Positions 12,734-43,125 of a stretch of DNA of 64,000 nucleotides are shown piece after piece. The position numbers and the translations under genes were made by a program. A model generated the notes under the pieces. That model made no database searches, was not told where the DNA came from, and saw only the letters and a program-made list of their open reading frames with translations. The stretch lies in the NCBI GenBank assembly GCA_024195265.1, contig JAJLRJ010000013.1, positions 18,298,021 to 18,362,020 on the forward strand. The letters are read 5' to 3'. Source of the stretch: Dendrophyllia cribrosa. Taxonomy: Eukaryota; Cnidaria; Anthozoa; Scleractinia; Dendrophylliidae. How positions within the stretch are numbered: position 1 is the stretch's first letter; the number at the start of each line of letters is the position of its first letter.

Positions 12734-12955
12734 TTTGCAAGAAAACACGTAAACTGTCCGTAAACTTATTTAAATGAGTTCAGCGGCATGTATTTTATAC
12801 TATGAGCGGGCATAAATTTCGTGACATACCAGCCCGAGGGCTCAAAATTATTTGGCGTGACACGTCTTTTGTGTCGACTTTTGTTCTTCTGAAGTACCCT
12901 TTGTTTTGATTTGCAAAAACGTAGATTTCACCGAGGTTTAGTGGATTTGATAAAG
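12734..12955. promoter_or_regulatory. Shared bidirectional promoter region of ALG14 and TLCD4
   Basis: Only 222 bp separate the two start codons on opposite strands, so both 5' UTRs and core promoters must fit here unless there are overlapping upstream exons. I see an AT-rich TTATACTAT near 12790 and no strong canonical TATA or Inr arrangement. The spacer is free of the transposons that fill the rest of the locus. Confidence 0.7.
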
Positions 12956-13558
12956 ATGAATGAATCCGGTAAGTGTTTTGGATATTTAATTATGCAAATG
13001 TGTCTTGATGCAGCGCGAAAAACAATTGTAAACTAAATGAACGGTTTTGTACTGTACCCGCATGGGCACGCGTTGAAGTTTTAGAACCACACGAGGCTTG
13101 TTCATAAGTTAGATTTATAGCTAGTTTATTTGTTAAATCCGAAAATTATAAATACTATGGATGCGTCCAACTGCAATGAAGCTTACCAAGCAATTCTGGT
13201 CACGAAGATTAAACGCTGCAACATACTAGAGCAGTTCCTCGTTGGCGCGATAAACTGCGCAAGAAGCGAACGAAAGCTTCTGGGTACAGGGAAAGAAACG
13301 TTTTCTTTCCTTCAGCTTCCCTTTCCCCTCCCAAATATTGTTGCTCCTTGCGTCGATGCTTTTGCTCGCTTGCGCACTTGGAAAGGAAACGAAACGACTT
13401 CCACGCGACCTTAACTCCCCACCCCGCCCCTCCCCCCCTCCCCCTCCACCCCGCCCCCTCCCCCTCCCCCTCCACCCCGCCCCCTCCACCCTGTGTGTGT
13501 GATGTCTATATAACCTATATAACCCCCGTGCGTGCGTGCGTGCATGCGTGCAAGTGGT

Positions 13559-13633
<75 letters not shown>

Positions 13634-16600
13634 CGATGGCGCTTATATACAATACACATTTTGGTCTCTTGTCTCTGACTAATTTACATTGGAACTTTCC
13701 CATCTCTGTTCCAGATGTTGGGAATCCTTTCCCCAAGCAAAAAGACTGCAGTCTCTATGTTGGCACAGCCATGATCAGCTTTTTGTGTTGCTTATTTCTT
13801 TTCTACTTTATAAGTCCAAGATTCTCATCTCTGGTTTCCTCGGGATACCACAAGCTCCCTGCAGCCAAAAGGATTGATTGGGACACAAGGTAACACTATG
13901 AGCATTGGACCTGTCTTTTGGTTTTCTCAGGGCGCTTACCATTTGTCAGAACTGCCCGGCCGGATGGCTCAATTCGTAAATATTATTTCATTATTTGTTA
14001 GAACTGGTCGGCCAGACTGGTAAATTTGGAAATAGTATGCACCCTTTTGATGGACTTGTAGGAACAGGTCTTCAAAAAGATGCATTCTAGTTACAAACAG
14101 ACCGGTCTGGCCGACCAGTTCTGACAAATGGTAAGCGCCCTCAGTCACAAAAGGAAGGGGATTCTAAGTTAAGTGTGAGGTTAAACAGATTCTTACATCA
14201 CAACGAGCCACACAACTGGCTCACAAGGGCACTGGATGTCACACAAGGGGGGTTGGGGGGGGGGGGGGGGGGGTGGGTGGCTAAGGGAGGTGGGAAGGCC
14301 CACAAGGGGGAGGGTGGGCCTTAAGAGGTGAAGGGAAGGCTCATAAGGGAGGCCCTGTGACTATTAGGGGTAAATTCTACAACGGCTTGAAACGGTGACA
14401 CGAGCCACAAACTAGCAATGAGCAACAGGCTGCTCTGATGAATTACTGAGAGCGACGCCAATGGCAAAATAAATCGACAGCAAATTTCGTAACTTTGTAA
14501 TTTTAACAATTGAAGGGGCAATTGGAATACTATGCTAAGTAGGATAAATTGGAAAAAAAAATAAAATTTGCTCCTAATAAGCTGTTTTTGTCACACGGAC
14601 TTGTTTTCATGTGGTAAATATTGCCCTGTATGTTTTTTGTTGGTTTTGTGCTTCTTTTTCTAGAAAAAAAAAACGGTCCAAAAATGCTGTCAGCTAATAA
14701 AACTCGAACACTGCAGCACTTTGTCTTTGTGTACTTCATTCCTCTTGGGATACCTGTTTTCACTGCTTTTTAACCGCTCAAGTTGTTGGTTTCACTGCTT
14801 TTAATGTTCGTTTCACTTGAAAAATGCGCGAGTCGGTCAGGGTTAGGGTTAAGTTTTGGCTTAGGGTTAGTGTTTGAAAAAGCACGGAAAAAGCACAAGT
14901 TCAGATGGCCAAGTTTGGGTCTGTGCCGCTAAGTCCCGCTCAAGGAAAAAAAAAAACAATCCAAATCGAAGTTTGTTCCCTCAAAACCACTTCATTTTAT
15001 CGCCAATAGTCAGCCACTTAGTTTCGCACTATCTCCTTTGCGGACCTCCTAGGAAGTGCTCCCGATTCTCCGCTGCCGGCTCATAGCCTTTGCCTGCCTT
15101 GCAAGGACTCACTTCAAGCTGCCCAAAGCTGTATTTTAAGTGCCCGAACACGCATAGCGGGCCTCTCTGCCACTGTCGCAGAGCATGTCGTGAAATTCTA
15201 TGGCAAATCCGAAATGGAGTTCCCACTCCAAAAAATATAGCAAAATATTATAAGTCTGGAAGCACTTCGGATATCGGGCATTTCGACCACGGCACGGGAT
15301 GGCAAATGGGCCACAACTCTCAATGTTGTCCCTTTTTGATCCGAAATGATTGCAGACTTTCCCGCTGGCTCGCACTTGTCCACCAACGTCCATTTTTCAC
15401 CACGAGTGCTGAATGGCACTTTGGACACAAGGTATGACAAGAAACACGACTTGTTTCTTTGAGAGGTGCTAGAGACTTGAGGATTTCCGGACTTCATGAT
15501 GTCCTTCCATCGCCGAGCGGGCCTTAAACATGGCTTAAACCAGCGCTCAACCACTGAGCTGTTCGCTGTTCAGCCATGTTGTTGCAAGTGGCAAACGCCA
15601 TTGATACGCCCGCCTTAAATAACGTTATGTTCATTCAGGTCTTTGGCGCGGTTCAGGAGTATTGCGGTCGCATATTCTCACGGCCAATCTGCTTTTTGTA
15701 ATGGCGTCGTTAAACTTCTAGCTGCAGTTTTTGAAGGAACTACGGTCGGATTGTACAGTCAGAGCACTGGAGGGCCAGAACTCTGTGTTTCAGGTGGTTT
15801 ATTTTAGTTAGTTTTCCTTTTCCATGCGTTATTTCTCTAAAACGACGGAAAAACTAGCACAAAAATATTCTGAACGATGTTTTGCAGTTAACTTGTAGGT
15901 CACATGCTTAAAATGAGGCAAACCAGAGTGAGAAAAACAAAACAAGGCATAAAATTTGACATGGAATGGTTCGGCTCCGACCCTTCTTTTGGAATTTTCC
16001 ACTTAGCATAGTATTCCATTTGGCCCTTCAATTACAATTGCAGATTATGATGTTCAAAGTCTTTCATAATATAGCACCAGACTATTTACAAAATCTGTTT
16101 AAACTGAGCTCAGAGGTACATGGCTACAATCTTAGAGGCAGCAAATTTGACCTGCAACTACCTAAGCCTAAAACTAATTTTATGAAACGATCTTTCTCCT
16201 ATCGCGGTGCCATTGCCTGGAACGAGCTTCCCAATGAAATATGAGAACTCAGTAGTTTAACTGCCTTCAAAAGAGCTCTCAAACAAAAATAGAACCTCCG
16301 GTTCTATAACACGCATCTATGATTGTAGCTTAAATTTTTATGGGGTAAATAGGATATTATGATGTAAGTCAGTGTTTTTATTAATCTTATCAGTATTCTT
16401 TGCACTAGTATAGTACATCAGTTTTTTTGCCACTTTATATATATCTATATATTATATATATATTTTTTGTTATTATTTAGATTAGATTATATTTAAGTGC
16501 ACGGCATGTCTGAAAAACAGTTTTACTGAGCCGTTTTACCGTGTTAAAATAAAGTTGATTGATTGATTGATCTCAAAAGTATTAGTATCTGCTCTTAGCA

Positions 16601-19600
16601 TACACATGATAAAGTCAAGTCATATATTTAACTGAAATACATACATTGTAGTAGGGAAATGGTCAAAACTATTGTACTCGGACAGGAACCACCATTTAAC
16701 AAAAAGACTGGTGGTCTCTTTATGTACCCCCTCTCCCCCACCTACAAAGATGGTGTCTTGTTGGTATAGCCCCCATTCTACAAGGAGTAGAAACTGAGAG
16801 AAAGATAAAAATATTGCCATTTTACTAGCAATGCAAGCTTCATGCACACAGAATATTAAACTCTCATCTCTAATTTTTAGGCCAAAAAATTGTGTCCATT
16901 ACACTCATCAGATAGGTGGTAACTGGTGTAACCCACCTACCCCTACATTCCTCGTCGAGTATACTTGTTATGACCACTTCCCATAGTCATAATAAAGACC
17001 CAACAAGACGAGTTGTAGGTCAATGTCATTAATTATTGAATTTCATTTAGTTGAGTAACTGACTTTGGACAGTATTGAAGATAGAGGCTAAAACTTGGTT
17101 TAACCATAACTTGTTCAGTTGGTGTCAACAGTCAAATGAATTCAAATATTCCAATCGTGACAATAGTTATTGTTGTCTAAGATCAGCAAAGAGCTATTAT
17201 AAGGCATTCATTTTAAGAACGTCCGAAATTGCGACATGGCTGCTTGTGAAATTCAGACAGTGGACATGGGTACCCCCCTAACAGGGTCCATAAGGGGGTT
17301 GGACGGGTTCACAAGGAGGATGGGAGGACTCACAAGGGGTGTGGGGGGGCTCATAAGGTGGATGGGGGAGCTCATAAGGGGGTGGAGGGACTCACAAGGG
17401 GGATGGGATGGCTCACAAGGGGTGTGGGTGAGCTCATAAGGGGGATGGGGGCTCACAAGGGGTGTGAGGGAGGGCTCGTAAGGGGGATGGGGGCTCATAA
17501 AGGGAATGTGGGGGTTCACAAAGGGTGTGGTGGGCTCATAAGGGATGCGGGAGGGTTCACAAGGGGTGCGGAGGGACTCATAAGGGATGTGGGAGGGCTC
17601 ACAAGGGGTGCGGAGGGACTTGTAAAGGGGTGTGGTTACTTACAAGGGGGAGATGACTTTAAAATATTGTTTTGAATTTGATTTTAATCTTAAATATCGT
17701 AGTTAAATTTAAAAAAAATAACAGTGGTGTCAAAGATGTACCTTTTACAAATCAGTTTTACTGATTCCAAAATTAACATATTTTTTGCAGGATTGGTTCA
17801 AATTTACATGCCGTAGTTGTCAGCATCATTAGTTTGTATTGTTTCCTCTTGGATGCAGAAACAATTTCTAATCCTGTTGCGTGAGTTTCTAACCTTCCCT
17901 GAAAACATATTGCTTTCATATTTTCTTTTCATTCCTTTCAAAGTTGTATTTTTAATTAGGCATTTAGTGTTAAACTCTCTGTGTCAATTATTAGAAGTGA
18001 TGCCGTATTTGCAAGAGTGGGGATTTCCATCACGATGGGATATATCTCTGCAGGTACAAATGATTTACTAGACATGGTATAGGTTTACGTCATTACTGTT
18101 TTTTATAGCAAAATCCTGTTAATGTTAACACCAATCCTCAATATGAAAAAACAAATTCTCCTTCCTTGCCCAATTATACATTTTGTATATTAGAAGTAGA
18201 GGGGAGAAAAACTAGTAAAACTAAGAACATGACCAAACAAATTATCAGGCAATTGTGTTTCATGTCTGACGTGAAAATTTTATCCTCAAGCTGAAATGCG
18301 ACATTCTTTGTTGTATGCGACTTTCAGCTTGAGGATAAAATTTAACGACACATAAAGCACGATCGCCTGATTCTTTGCTCAGTCAGATTCATAGCTTTGC
18401 TCCGACAAATTCCATTCACACTGCGAAAATAGAAGTGTTTCAAGTTGTCTACTTGGGCTCTTTCCCAGATATTATTACCAGTTAATGTCTTATCTATTTT
18501 AGATTTTCTGATCATACTTTTGTTGTACAAGCATATTGGAGATTGGTTTACAGTGATGCATCACCTCATGGCAATGTGGGCCTACTATTTTGTGGTGGTG
18601 AGTTTGCCTTCTACTGGTATATCATTTGAAGACTGGCTCAAAATTAGCAGTTGCAAATGTACAAAATGCGACAGACCTCAGGCTTAATTTGCTTCTAAAA
18701 TACATGTATTTTATCTAGGTTCATGAAAAATCACACTGTTTAAGGAAAGTTCTAATGTTACAGGCATTCCAGTAATATTGGCATACCTCAAAGGACTGGG
18801 CAAGTGTGACCCATTCCTCTCTCCTCCCTCTATGAAGCGATACTGAGCTTACACTTTTCAGTGATTCTCTTGAGTGGTAACTTGCAGCTTTTACTTTTGG
18901 GATTATGTACCGTTTTTTGAAACAAACTGAAGGAGGTGGATCCAATAACGGCTGCTGGTGCTGGCCCAAAACCATCTACCTCAGGATCAGCATCGAGCAC
19001 AGAGAGCAAAGTCCAGCTACCGACTGTTGATTGAGATCTGAAAAAAAAACAAGGCCCTTGCTGGAGTTCAATGGAGACATAAACATGTTCATTTGATTTG
19101 GTGTTTGATCTGTAAACAGTACTCCAGTGTGTCATCAATTGCAGTTATATAGTTATATATATTTTTTATTATAGTTTGTTATAATTTGTTTTGCTCCTTC
19201 CTCAAACCAATTTGCTCCTAAAAGTTTGGACCTAGGAGCAACATTGCTCCTAAGAAAAAAAAAATTTTACTTTCCGGCTTCTACATGTAGATATATAGAT
19301 AGTTTATTTAGTCATACTGTTACAGCTGAAAGGCTGAATTGCATCAAAAATTTACAATAAAATTTATGATAACATTTAAAAATTATTTAAAATTGGTATC
19401 AAAATGTCAACGTTTAAAAATGTAAATGATTAGATTCATGTAGTACTCTTACTTACTTGAAACGTTCTCTATTTTGTGGTAGGTTTATGGAATACTGCCA
19501 TATTTTGCTAATGTTCGTCAACTTGCAGAGATTTCCACAGTGTTTGTAAATCAGAGGTTAGTAAAGCACATTATTTTCTCTGTTTTTATTTTTTTAGTGT

Positions 19601-20649
19601 AACTGGCAAAAGCAAACTAAACCGTCCAAACAACTGTGCATTTCCCTAAAGTCTTTATATTTTGATAAAATTTTTCACATAAATTTTGGCCATTCAAGTG
19701 AAAGCTACTGAGCTGAGAGTGTAGTGCTGTTCATTATGCTGTACTAAGACAAGGTGGTTCTAACTTTTGAGTCTGTGGATGAAATCAGAAAGTGTGACCA
19801 TTCAATTGAAAGCTATTGAGCAGTATTTTCCTGTGGTACTGTTTATTATGCTGCACAAGGTGGTTCTAACTTTTGAGTCTGTGGATGAAATCTACAGTGT
19901 GACCATTCAAATGAAAGCTATTGAGCAGTATTTTCCTGTGGTACTGTTTATTATATGCTGCACAAGGTGGTTCTAACTTTTGAGTCTGTGGATGAAATCT
20001 ACAGTGTGACCATTCAAATGAAAGCTATTGAGCAGTATTTTCCTGTGGCACTGTTTATTATGCTGTATAAGGTGGTTCTAGTTAACTTTTGAGTCTGTGG
20101 ATGAAATCCTGAAGTGTGACCATTCAAATGAAAGCTATTGAGCAGTACTTTCCTGTGGTACTGTTTATTATGCTGTACAAGGTGGTTCTAACTTTTGAGT
20201 CTGTGGATGAAATCTACAGTGTGACCATTCAAATGAAAGCCATTGAGCAGTACTTTCCTGTAGCGCTGGTGGCTGCAAATGCAAATATTTTGAGATTTTT
20301 TTCATAGACTGTAAAAATATCAGTGAGAGGATTTTAACCATAAATTGTTTCCCGTAGGTGGTTTTTTGATGCTATTGGTCATCCCAGATCATCTCGAGGC
20401 TTTGTCGTCAATGGCTATATTATGGGAGCTTCTTTTTTCTTGTGTCGTATAGCAATCATGCCGACATATTACTACAAGTGTTACTCAGTATGGGGATCCC
20501 AGGAACAGAGAGACTTAGGGGCTCTCAAGAGTTTCTACTGGATTGCTACATGCATTGTGCTGGATGCAATTAACTTGTATTGGTTTACAAAAATTGTCAG
20601 AGGAGCAATGAAGCTTACTCGTAAGCTGAAAGAACGTAAAGAAGGCTAA
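12956..20649 (+). CDS. TLCD4: TLCD4 (TMEM56), TLC-domain multi-pass membrane protein
   Basis: Seven plus-strand exons join in phase to 265 residues (human ~263): 12956-12968, 13715-13889, 17791-17880, 17995-18053, 18503-18597, 19483-19556 and 20358-20649. Exon 1 codes only MNES plus one base. Family blocks are GYISADFLIILLLYKHIGDWF, VMHHLMAMWAYYFVV (with the TLC-family HH at residues 132-133), ANVRQLAEISTVFVNQRWFF and CIVLDAINLYWFTKIV. Hydrophobic segments fit several TM helices, and the tail KLTRKLKERKEG is a basic cytosolic end. TLC proteins include ceramide synthases, but TLCD4's own activity is not established, so no reaction is assigned. The large introns hold a G-rich minisatellite, a LINE tail, a TIR element and the 106 bp array. 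Confidence 0.96.
13426..13633. repeat. C-rich tract followed by long poly-G in TLCD4 intron 1
   Basis: CCCCTCC-type repeats at 13426-13495 lead through a short GT/CGTG repeat to about 75 nt of nearly pure G (13560-13633, broken by one T). Long open frames here on both strands are poly-Pro and poly-Gly artefacts. Confidence 0.9.
13930..14141. mobile_element. MITE with GGGCGCTTACCATTTGTCAG ends
   Basis: The terminal inverted repeats are GGGCGCTTACCATTTGTCAG and CTGACAAATGGTAAGCGCCC, flanked by TCA on both sides. Internal GGCCGACCAG motifs also mirror. Part of another copy starts at about 63852. Confidence 0.85.
14205..14345 (+). repeat. G-rich minisatellite fragment
   Basis: Short units around GCTCACAAGGG and AGGCTCATAAGGGAGG alternate with G runs. 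The same unit type forms the larger array at 17252-17655, so the two may be split parts of one array. Confidence 0.65.
14838..14872 (+). repeat. Short degenerate GGGTTAGGG run
   Basis: It carries GGTCAGGGTTAGGGTTAAG and, after a gap, GCTTAGGGTTAG. This is about four imperfect copies of the animal telomere hexamer. Confidence 0.5.
14880..15981 (-). mobile_element. TIR element copy 1 (same family as 60914-62060), reversed
   Basis: Reverse-complemented it matches 60914-62060 over much of its length. Shared blocks include GCCATCCCGTGCCGT and GTAGTTCCTTC, and the GGCTCCGAC terminus is at 15973-15981. The partner terminal repeat seems lost at the left end. The several 60-120 codon frames inside are not conserved between the copies. 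Confidence 0.7.
15990..16572 (+). pseudogene. 5'-truncated LINE: reverse transcriptase C-terminal tail and 3' end
   Basis: The frame MMFKVFHNIAPDYLQNLF, YNLRGSKFDL, LPKPKTNFMKRSFSYRGA and IAWNELP is typical of the region after the RT domain in CR1/L2-type LINEs. An in-frame TGA interrupts it before the expected last block (LTAFKRALKQK). The copy ends in a GATT tetranucleotide run (16548-16572), the microsatellite tail of such LINEs. Everything upstream of the tail is missing. Confidence 0.85.
17252..17655 (+). repeat. G-rich minisatellite in TLCD4 intron 2
   Basis: Tandem units of roughly 25-30 bp are built on GGCTCACAAGGGGTGTGGG and GCTCATAAGGGGGATGGG. Because the units keep phase, long spurious frames appear on both strands. 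Confidence 0.85.
18274..18344. repeat. Hairpin in TLCD4 intron 4
   Basis: AAATTTTATCCTCAAGCTGA and TCAGCTTGAGGATAAAATTT are separated by about 30 nt. Confidence 0.7.
19753..20265 (+). repeat. ~106 bp tandem repeat array in TLCD4 intron 6
   Basis: Five units start GGTGGTTCTAACTTTTGAGT at 19753, 19859, 19966, 20071 and 20181, giving periods of 105-110 bp. Each holds GTGACCATTCAAATGAAAGC and a GAGCAGTACTTTCCTGTGGT-like block. A degenerate partial unit precedes the first. A sister array is at 59535-60156 and solo units are scattered elsewhere. Confidence 0.95.
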
Positions 20650-20665
20650 TTAGTATATTTCTGTG

Positions 20666-20952
20666 AGATAAAGTGGTTTTAAATTGAGTATGAAAAGTAA
20701 TTTATCAATTGCTTTGGTTTTGCATTGCTATGCTTTGTGATTGGCTAAAAAAATATTACGCTACTTTCTCGACCAATCAGAAGTAAAACCAAAACCAATC
20801 GTGACTTGTTCGCACGCGTTTTCCCGCGCTTGGCGCAGGCTACATGTATTTGCTTCGAGTTCTGATTGGTTCATTGGATTGTCTGTGTCTGTTGTGATTG
20901 GTCAGAGTAATTACTTTGGTTTTACGCAACTCAGTCGAAAACCACTCTGTCA
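20666..20952 (-). mobile_element. MITE-A, diverged copy downstream of TLCD4
   Basis: Reverse orientation relative to the copies at 24412, 30047 and 38935. It shares CAATTGCTTTGGTTTTGCAT, GAAGTAAAACCAAAACCAAT, CGCACGCGTTTTCCCGCGCT and GTAATTACTTTGGTTTTAC. The terminal AGAGCAGTTTTCAATTGAG has decayed on both sides. The last TLCD4 exon ends only 17 nt upstream. Confidence 0.8.
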
Positions 20953-21639
20953 TATTTGAATAGCACCAAATTTCCAAGAATCAATGAGATTTTTATCCTC
21001 ACATACATTTCTTCTCGTTTCCTTGTTTTCATTATTTATTGAATTTATTGTTGCAAAGAAGTTCACGATTTATAGTGAGGTTACTTCTTGATTACCATTT
21101 AATAATATTTGAAGCAAAGCTGAGTCGGTTTCTAATATATAATACAAAAAAATAGTTTTATAAAGTATATAGCAATTCTGAAAAATATAATTCAAAATTT
21201 GTTATGAAAAACCGTAACTTACGTGCGCTTTTTGTGCACGATTTTTATTAATATTGTTTGGGATGGTGTTCATCAAATGATACTAAAATATGTCACCCAA
21301 GTTTATAGCAAAATTTAGTGAAAAATACAATTCCTTTATACTTGTAATTTTTTCATCACTATTAATTTATAAAATTACGTTGTACCATATTTTATTAAAT
21401 TTTGTTGCAGAAAAGAGCTGTACGGCGATTTATTGTAAGATATTTTGAAATATAAATTAAAAATTGTGTTAGACAAACGCATTTGCAGGTTATTTTTTTA
21501 TTTAATCTATATTTATTTTGTTTGTTGATGTACTTACGTGTCACCAGCTTTCCTAGTTGCTTATAACGTTTCTCCATTTGCGCCTAAACGCAATATTTTT
21601 TTTCATAAGGAAGAAAAATATTTGCGCAAACCTTTAGAA

Positions 21640-22260
21640 CTGAAATTTTGATTTCGCAGCACACTTTGCCAGACTACGCATGGATAATAATATCCATGGT
21701 CTACGCAAACAGTATGGAAAGAGTGGTCTCAAGCGCGCGCAAGCAGTTTTTCTCCTCCCTGACTGATGCAGGTAAAACATTTTACCGTGAACATTTTACC
21801 TGCCAATCAGGGAACGTGGTGTATTGCATCTCCTGCAGTCGACACTTCTTTTAATACATCGGGGAAACCTTTCGCAGTCTGTGTGAACGCTTTTGCAAAC
21901 ACCTTCGAAGCGTTAAAAAAAACACTCCCGGTTTCCCGGTGGTTGAGCATTTCAACTCTGCTGACCACTCGATGTCGGACATCCTCTTCAGAGGTTTGAG
22001 GTTATGTATCGGTTACTACCTAAAAAGGAAGCAAGTGGAAATGGGAACCATCTTTAAGTTGGCGTGAGCTCAACACGGGACGTTTTCCATTTCTTCTGAA
22101 CTGCACGCGCTCATGCACTATTTTCTTAGCGCGCGCTTTTCCAATAAAACAAGTCGCATTCAAAACAACGGTCATCAACCTGATGAAATGCAAAGCCCGA
22201 AACGTCGTTGATGAAATTAACTTGACACTTTCACAAAAAAAGTTCAATTTTCTTTTTCCA
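21640..22260 (+). pseudogene. Penelope-like element fragment with GIY-YIG endonuclease remains
   Basis: Across two frames one reads FTCQSGNVVYCISCSR, then a YIGETFRSLCERFCKHLR-like stretch and a block similar to VVEHFNSADHSMSDILFRGL. This is the GIY-YIG domain that ends many Penelope-like retroelements. At least one frameshift and a lost YIG start mark it as dead. A hammerhead-like motif follows at 22172-22214. Confidence 0.8.
22172..22214 (+). ncRNA. Hammerhead-ribozyme-like motif in a Penelope-like element tail
   Basis: The order fits the hammerhead core: stem I strand CATCAAC (22173-22179), CTGATGA (22180-22186), a short stem II region AATGCAAAGCCC, GAAAC (22199-22203), GTC (22204-22206), then GTTGATG (22207-22213). 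The last is fully complementary to the first strand. Cleavage would fall after C22206. Stem II is weak (two G-C pairs around AAA) and stem III minimal, as in the dimer-acting hammerheads described in Penelope-like elements. Activity is not shown. Confidence 0.6.
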
Positions 22261-23043
22261 ATATGTGTATTTATATTTCAAATTCTTGTTTATAAGTGTC
22301 ACGCATCCATGGGAATTCAATTTTTGAATTCATTTGCTATGTTTTTTTAGCCAACCATGTGCGAAACCAAAGTTGCCGAAAGTGGTTTATCCGATGAACA
22401 GCGTTATCCACCCTTCGAGCCCAAATCGGTAAAAAAAAAATGTCACTTTCTTTTTTAACTAATCAAAAAGCGCAGTGGTACAAAAGCGAGGTAGACCTGA
22501 ATCACTTTCGGCTCGGCCTTCACACGGCAAACGAAAGTTGGCAAGCTCAAGTTAGCGTGTGTGAATGTGACATTAACAATTGTCAAGCTGTTGGTGACAA
22601 ATGCAACTTTTTTCTGTTAATTCTTGCCAGTTTTTCTCTCAACTTTTTTACGTTGGCAAGCTCGCATTTATTTGTGAATGTTTAAGGCAACTTCAGTGTT
22701 TGCAACCTCGTTTCACAAGGTCTCGCTCTATCGGCTTCCTCGAGAAGAAAGAACCCTGAGAATGCCTGAGGTTGAGGTGTAGATGTTTTTCGTGTGAAAA
22801 CACGAGATTACCAACTTTGAAGTTTGCCAACACAACTTTGCCATCTTCAGTTTGTCGTGTGGAGGCGCGTAAAAAGCGTTCTAATTGTGAATTCGACCAA
22901 TGGCGTTTTGCGCGCTCTTCGGGGCCTAATGATCTCATTACCCACTGTGATGTCAGTAGCATTTGTCGTCCCGTTTTGACGATGGAAGTCTTCTCGTTTG
23001 GATAAGCAAATGTTATCATGGATTCGTGGATTCAAAATCAAAC

Positions 23044-42486
<19,443 letters not shown>

Positions 42487-42974
42487 AGGACCTGTCAGTT
42501 CATTTTTTTTTGTAAATAGTTATTGATTTTGCATGTTTTTGCAAATTAATTTTTTGTTAGTATGTCGGGTGTGATCGTCCGGGTGAGTGTAGCGCTGAAA
42601 ACAACTGTTGTTGTTGACATTGACTGGCGTTTCAACAACCTTAGCAGAAGTCATCTTCAGAGTCATGTGGATTGCAAACTGTCAGCTGATGTTATTAATG
42701 TCTGGTTGTTGCTGTCATCGGTCAGTTAAGCCATGGTGTTCTTGGCTGTTAAGACTCAAGTCCGTGATTGGTGCGTTCCTATCCTGTATTGTTAGTGTGA
42801 TTTTTGTCAGTTAATTGTTATTCTAATTTGTTGGTGGGTTTAGTCTGTTGTTCCTTTGTTCTATGGATGTCGCCGTCTTTTGCAATGGCGGATCAAGGGG
42901 AAGGGCCGGGGACCGGGGTGCCGATGGAACCGGGGGCCTGGGTTTTCCCTCCCCATGAGGCCCCATAGTAGTCT

Positions 42975-43125
42975 GGGGCCGGATTCACGAAACCTTCGTA
43001 AGTTAAGACATATCCTAAGTATTGTTTCTTAACAATAGTTTATTGTCCTTCCAACAATAGGCTATTGTTAAGAAACAATACTTAAGATATGTCTTAACTT
43101 AGGAGGGCTTCGTGAAACCGGCCCC
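42975..43125. mobile_element. Palindromic MITE with GGGGCCGGATTCACGAA ends
   Basis: The left GGGGCCGGATTCACGAAACC mirrors GGTTTCACGAAGCCC-type sequence ending CCGGCCCC on the right. TAAGTTAAGACATATC / GATATGTCTTAACTTA and TTGTTTCTTAACAATA pair inside. Confidence 0.85.

Noticed and set aside
13411..13736. Poly-Pro and poly-Gly frames around 13.5 kb
   Set aside because: They come from the C-rich and poly-G tracts in TLCD4 intron 1. Only the part from 13715 is a real exon.
15090..15554. Several 80-118 codon frames on both strands
   Set aside because: They lie in the TIR element and are not kept in its other copy at 60914-62060.
19753..20265. Regular repeats that could suggest a CRISPR array
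   Set aside because: Whole ~106 bp units repeat with no unique spacers, and the genome is animal; this is a satellite.
22693..23019. 108-codon minus-strand frame before SLC6
   Set aside because: It resembles no family and overlaps the likely SLC6 5' region.
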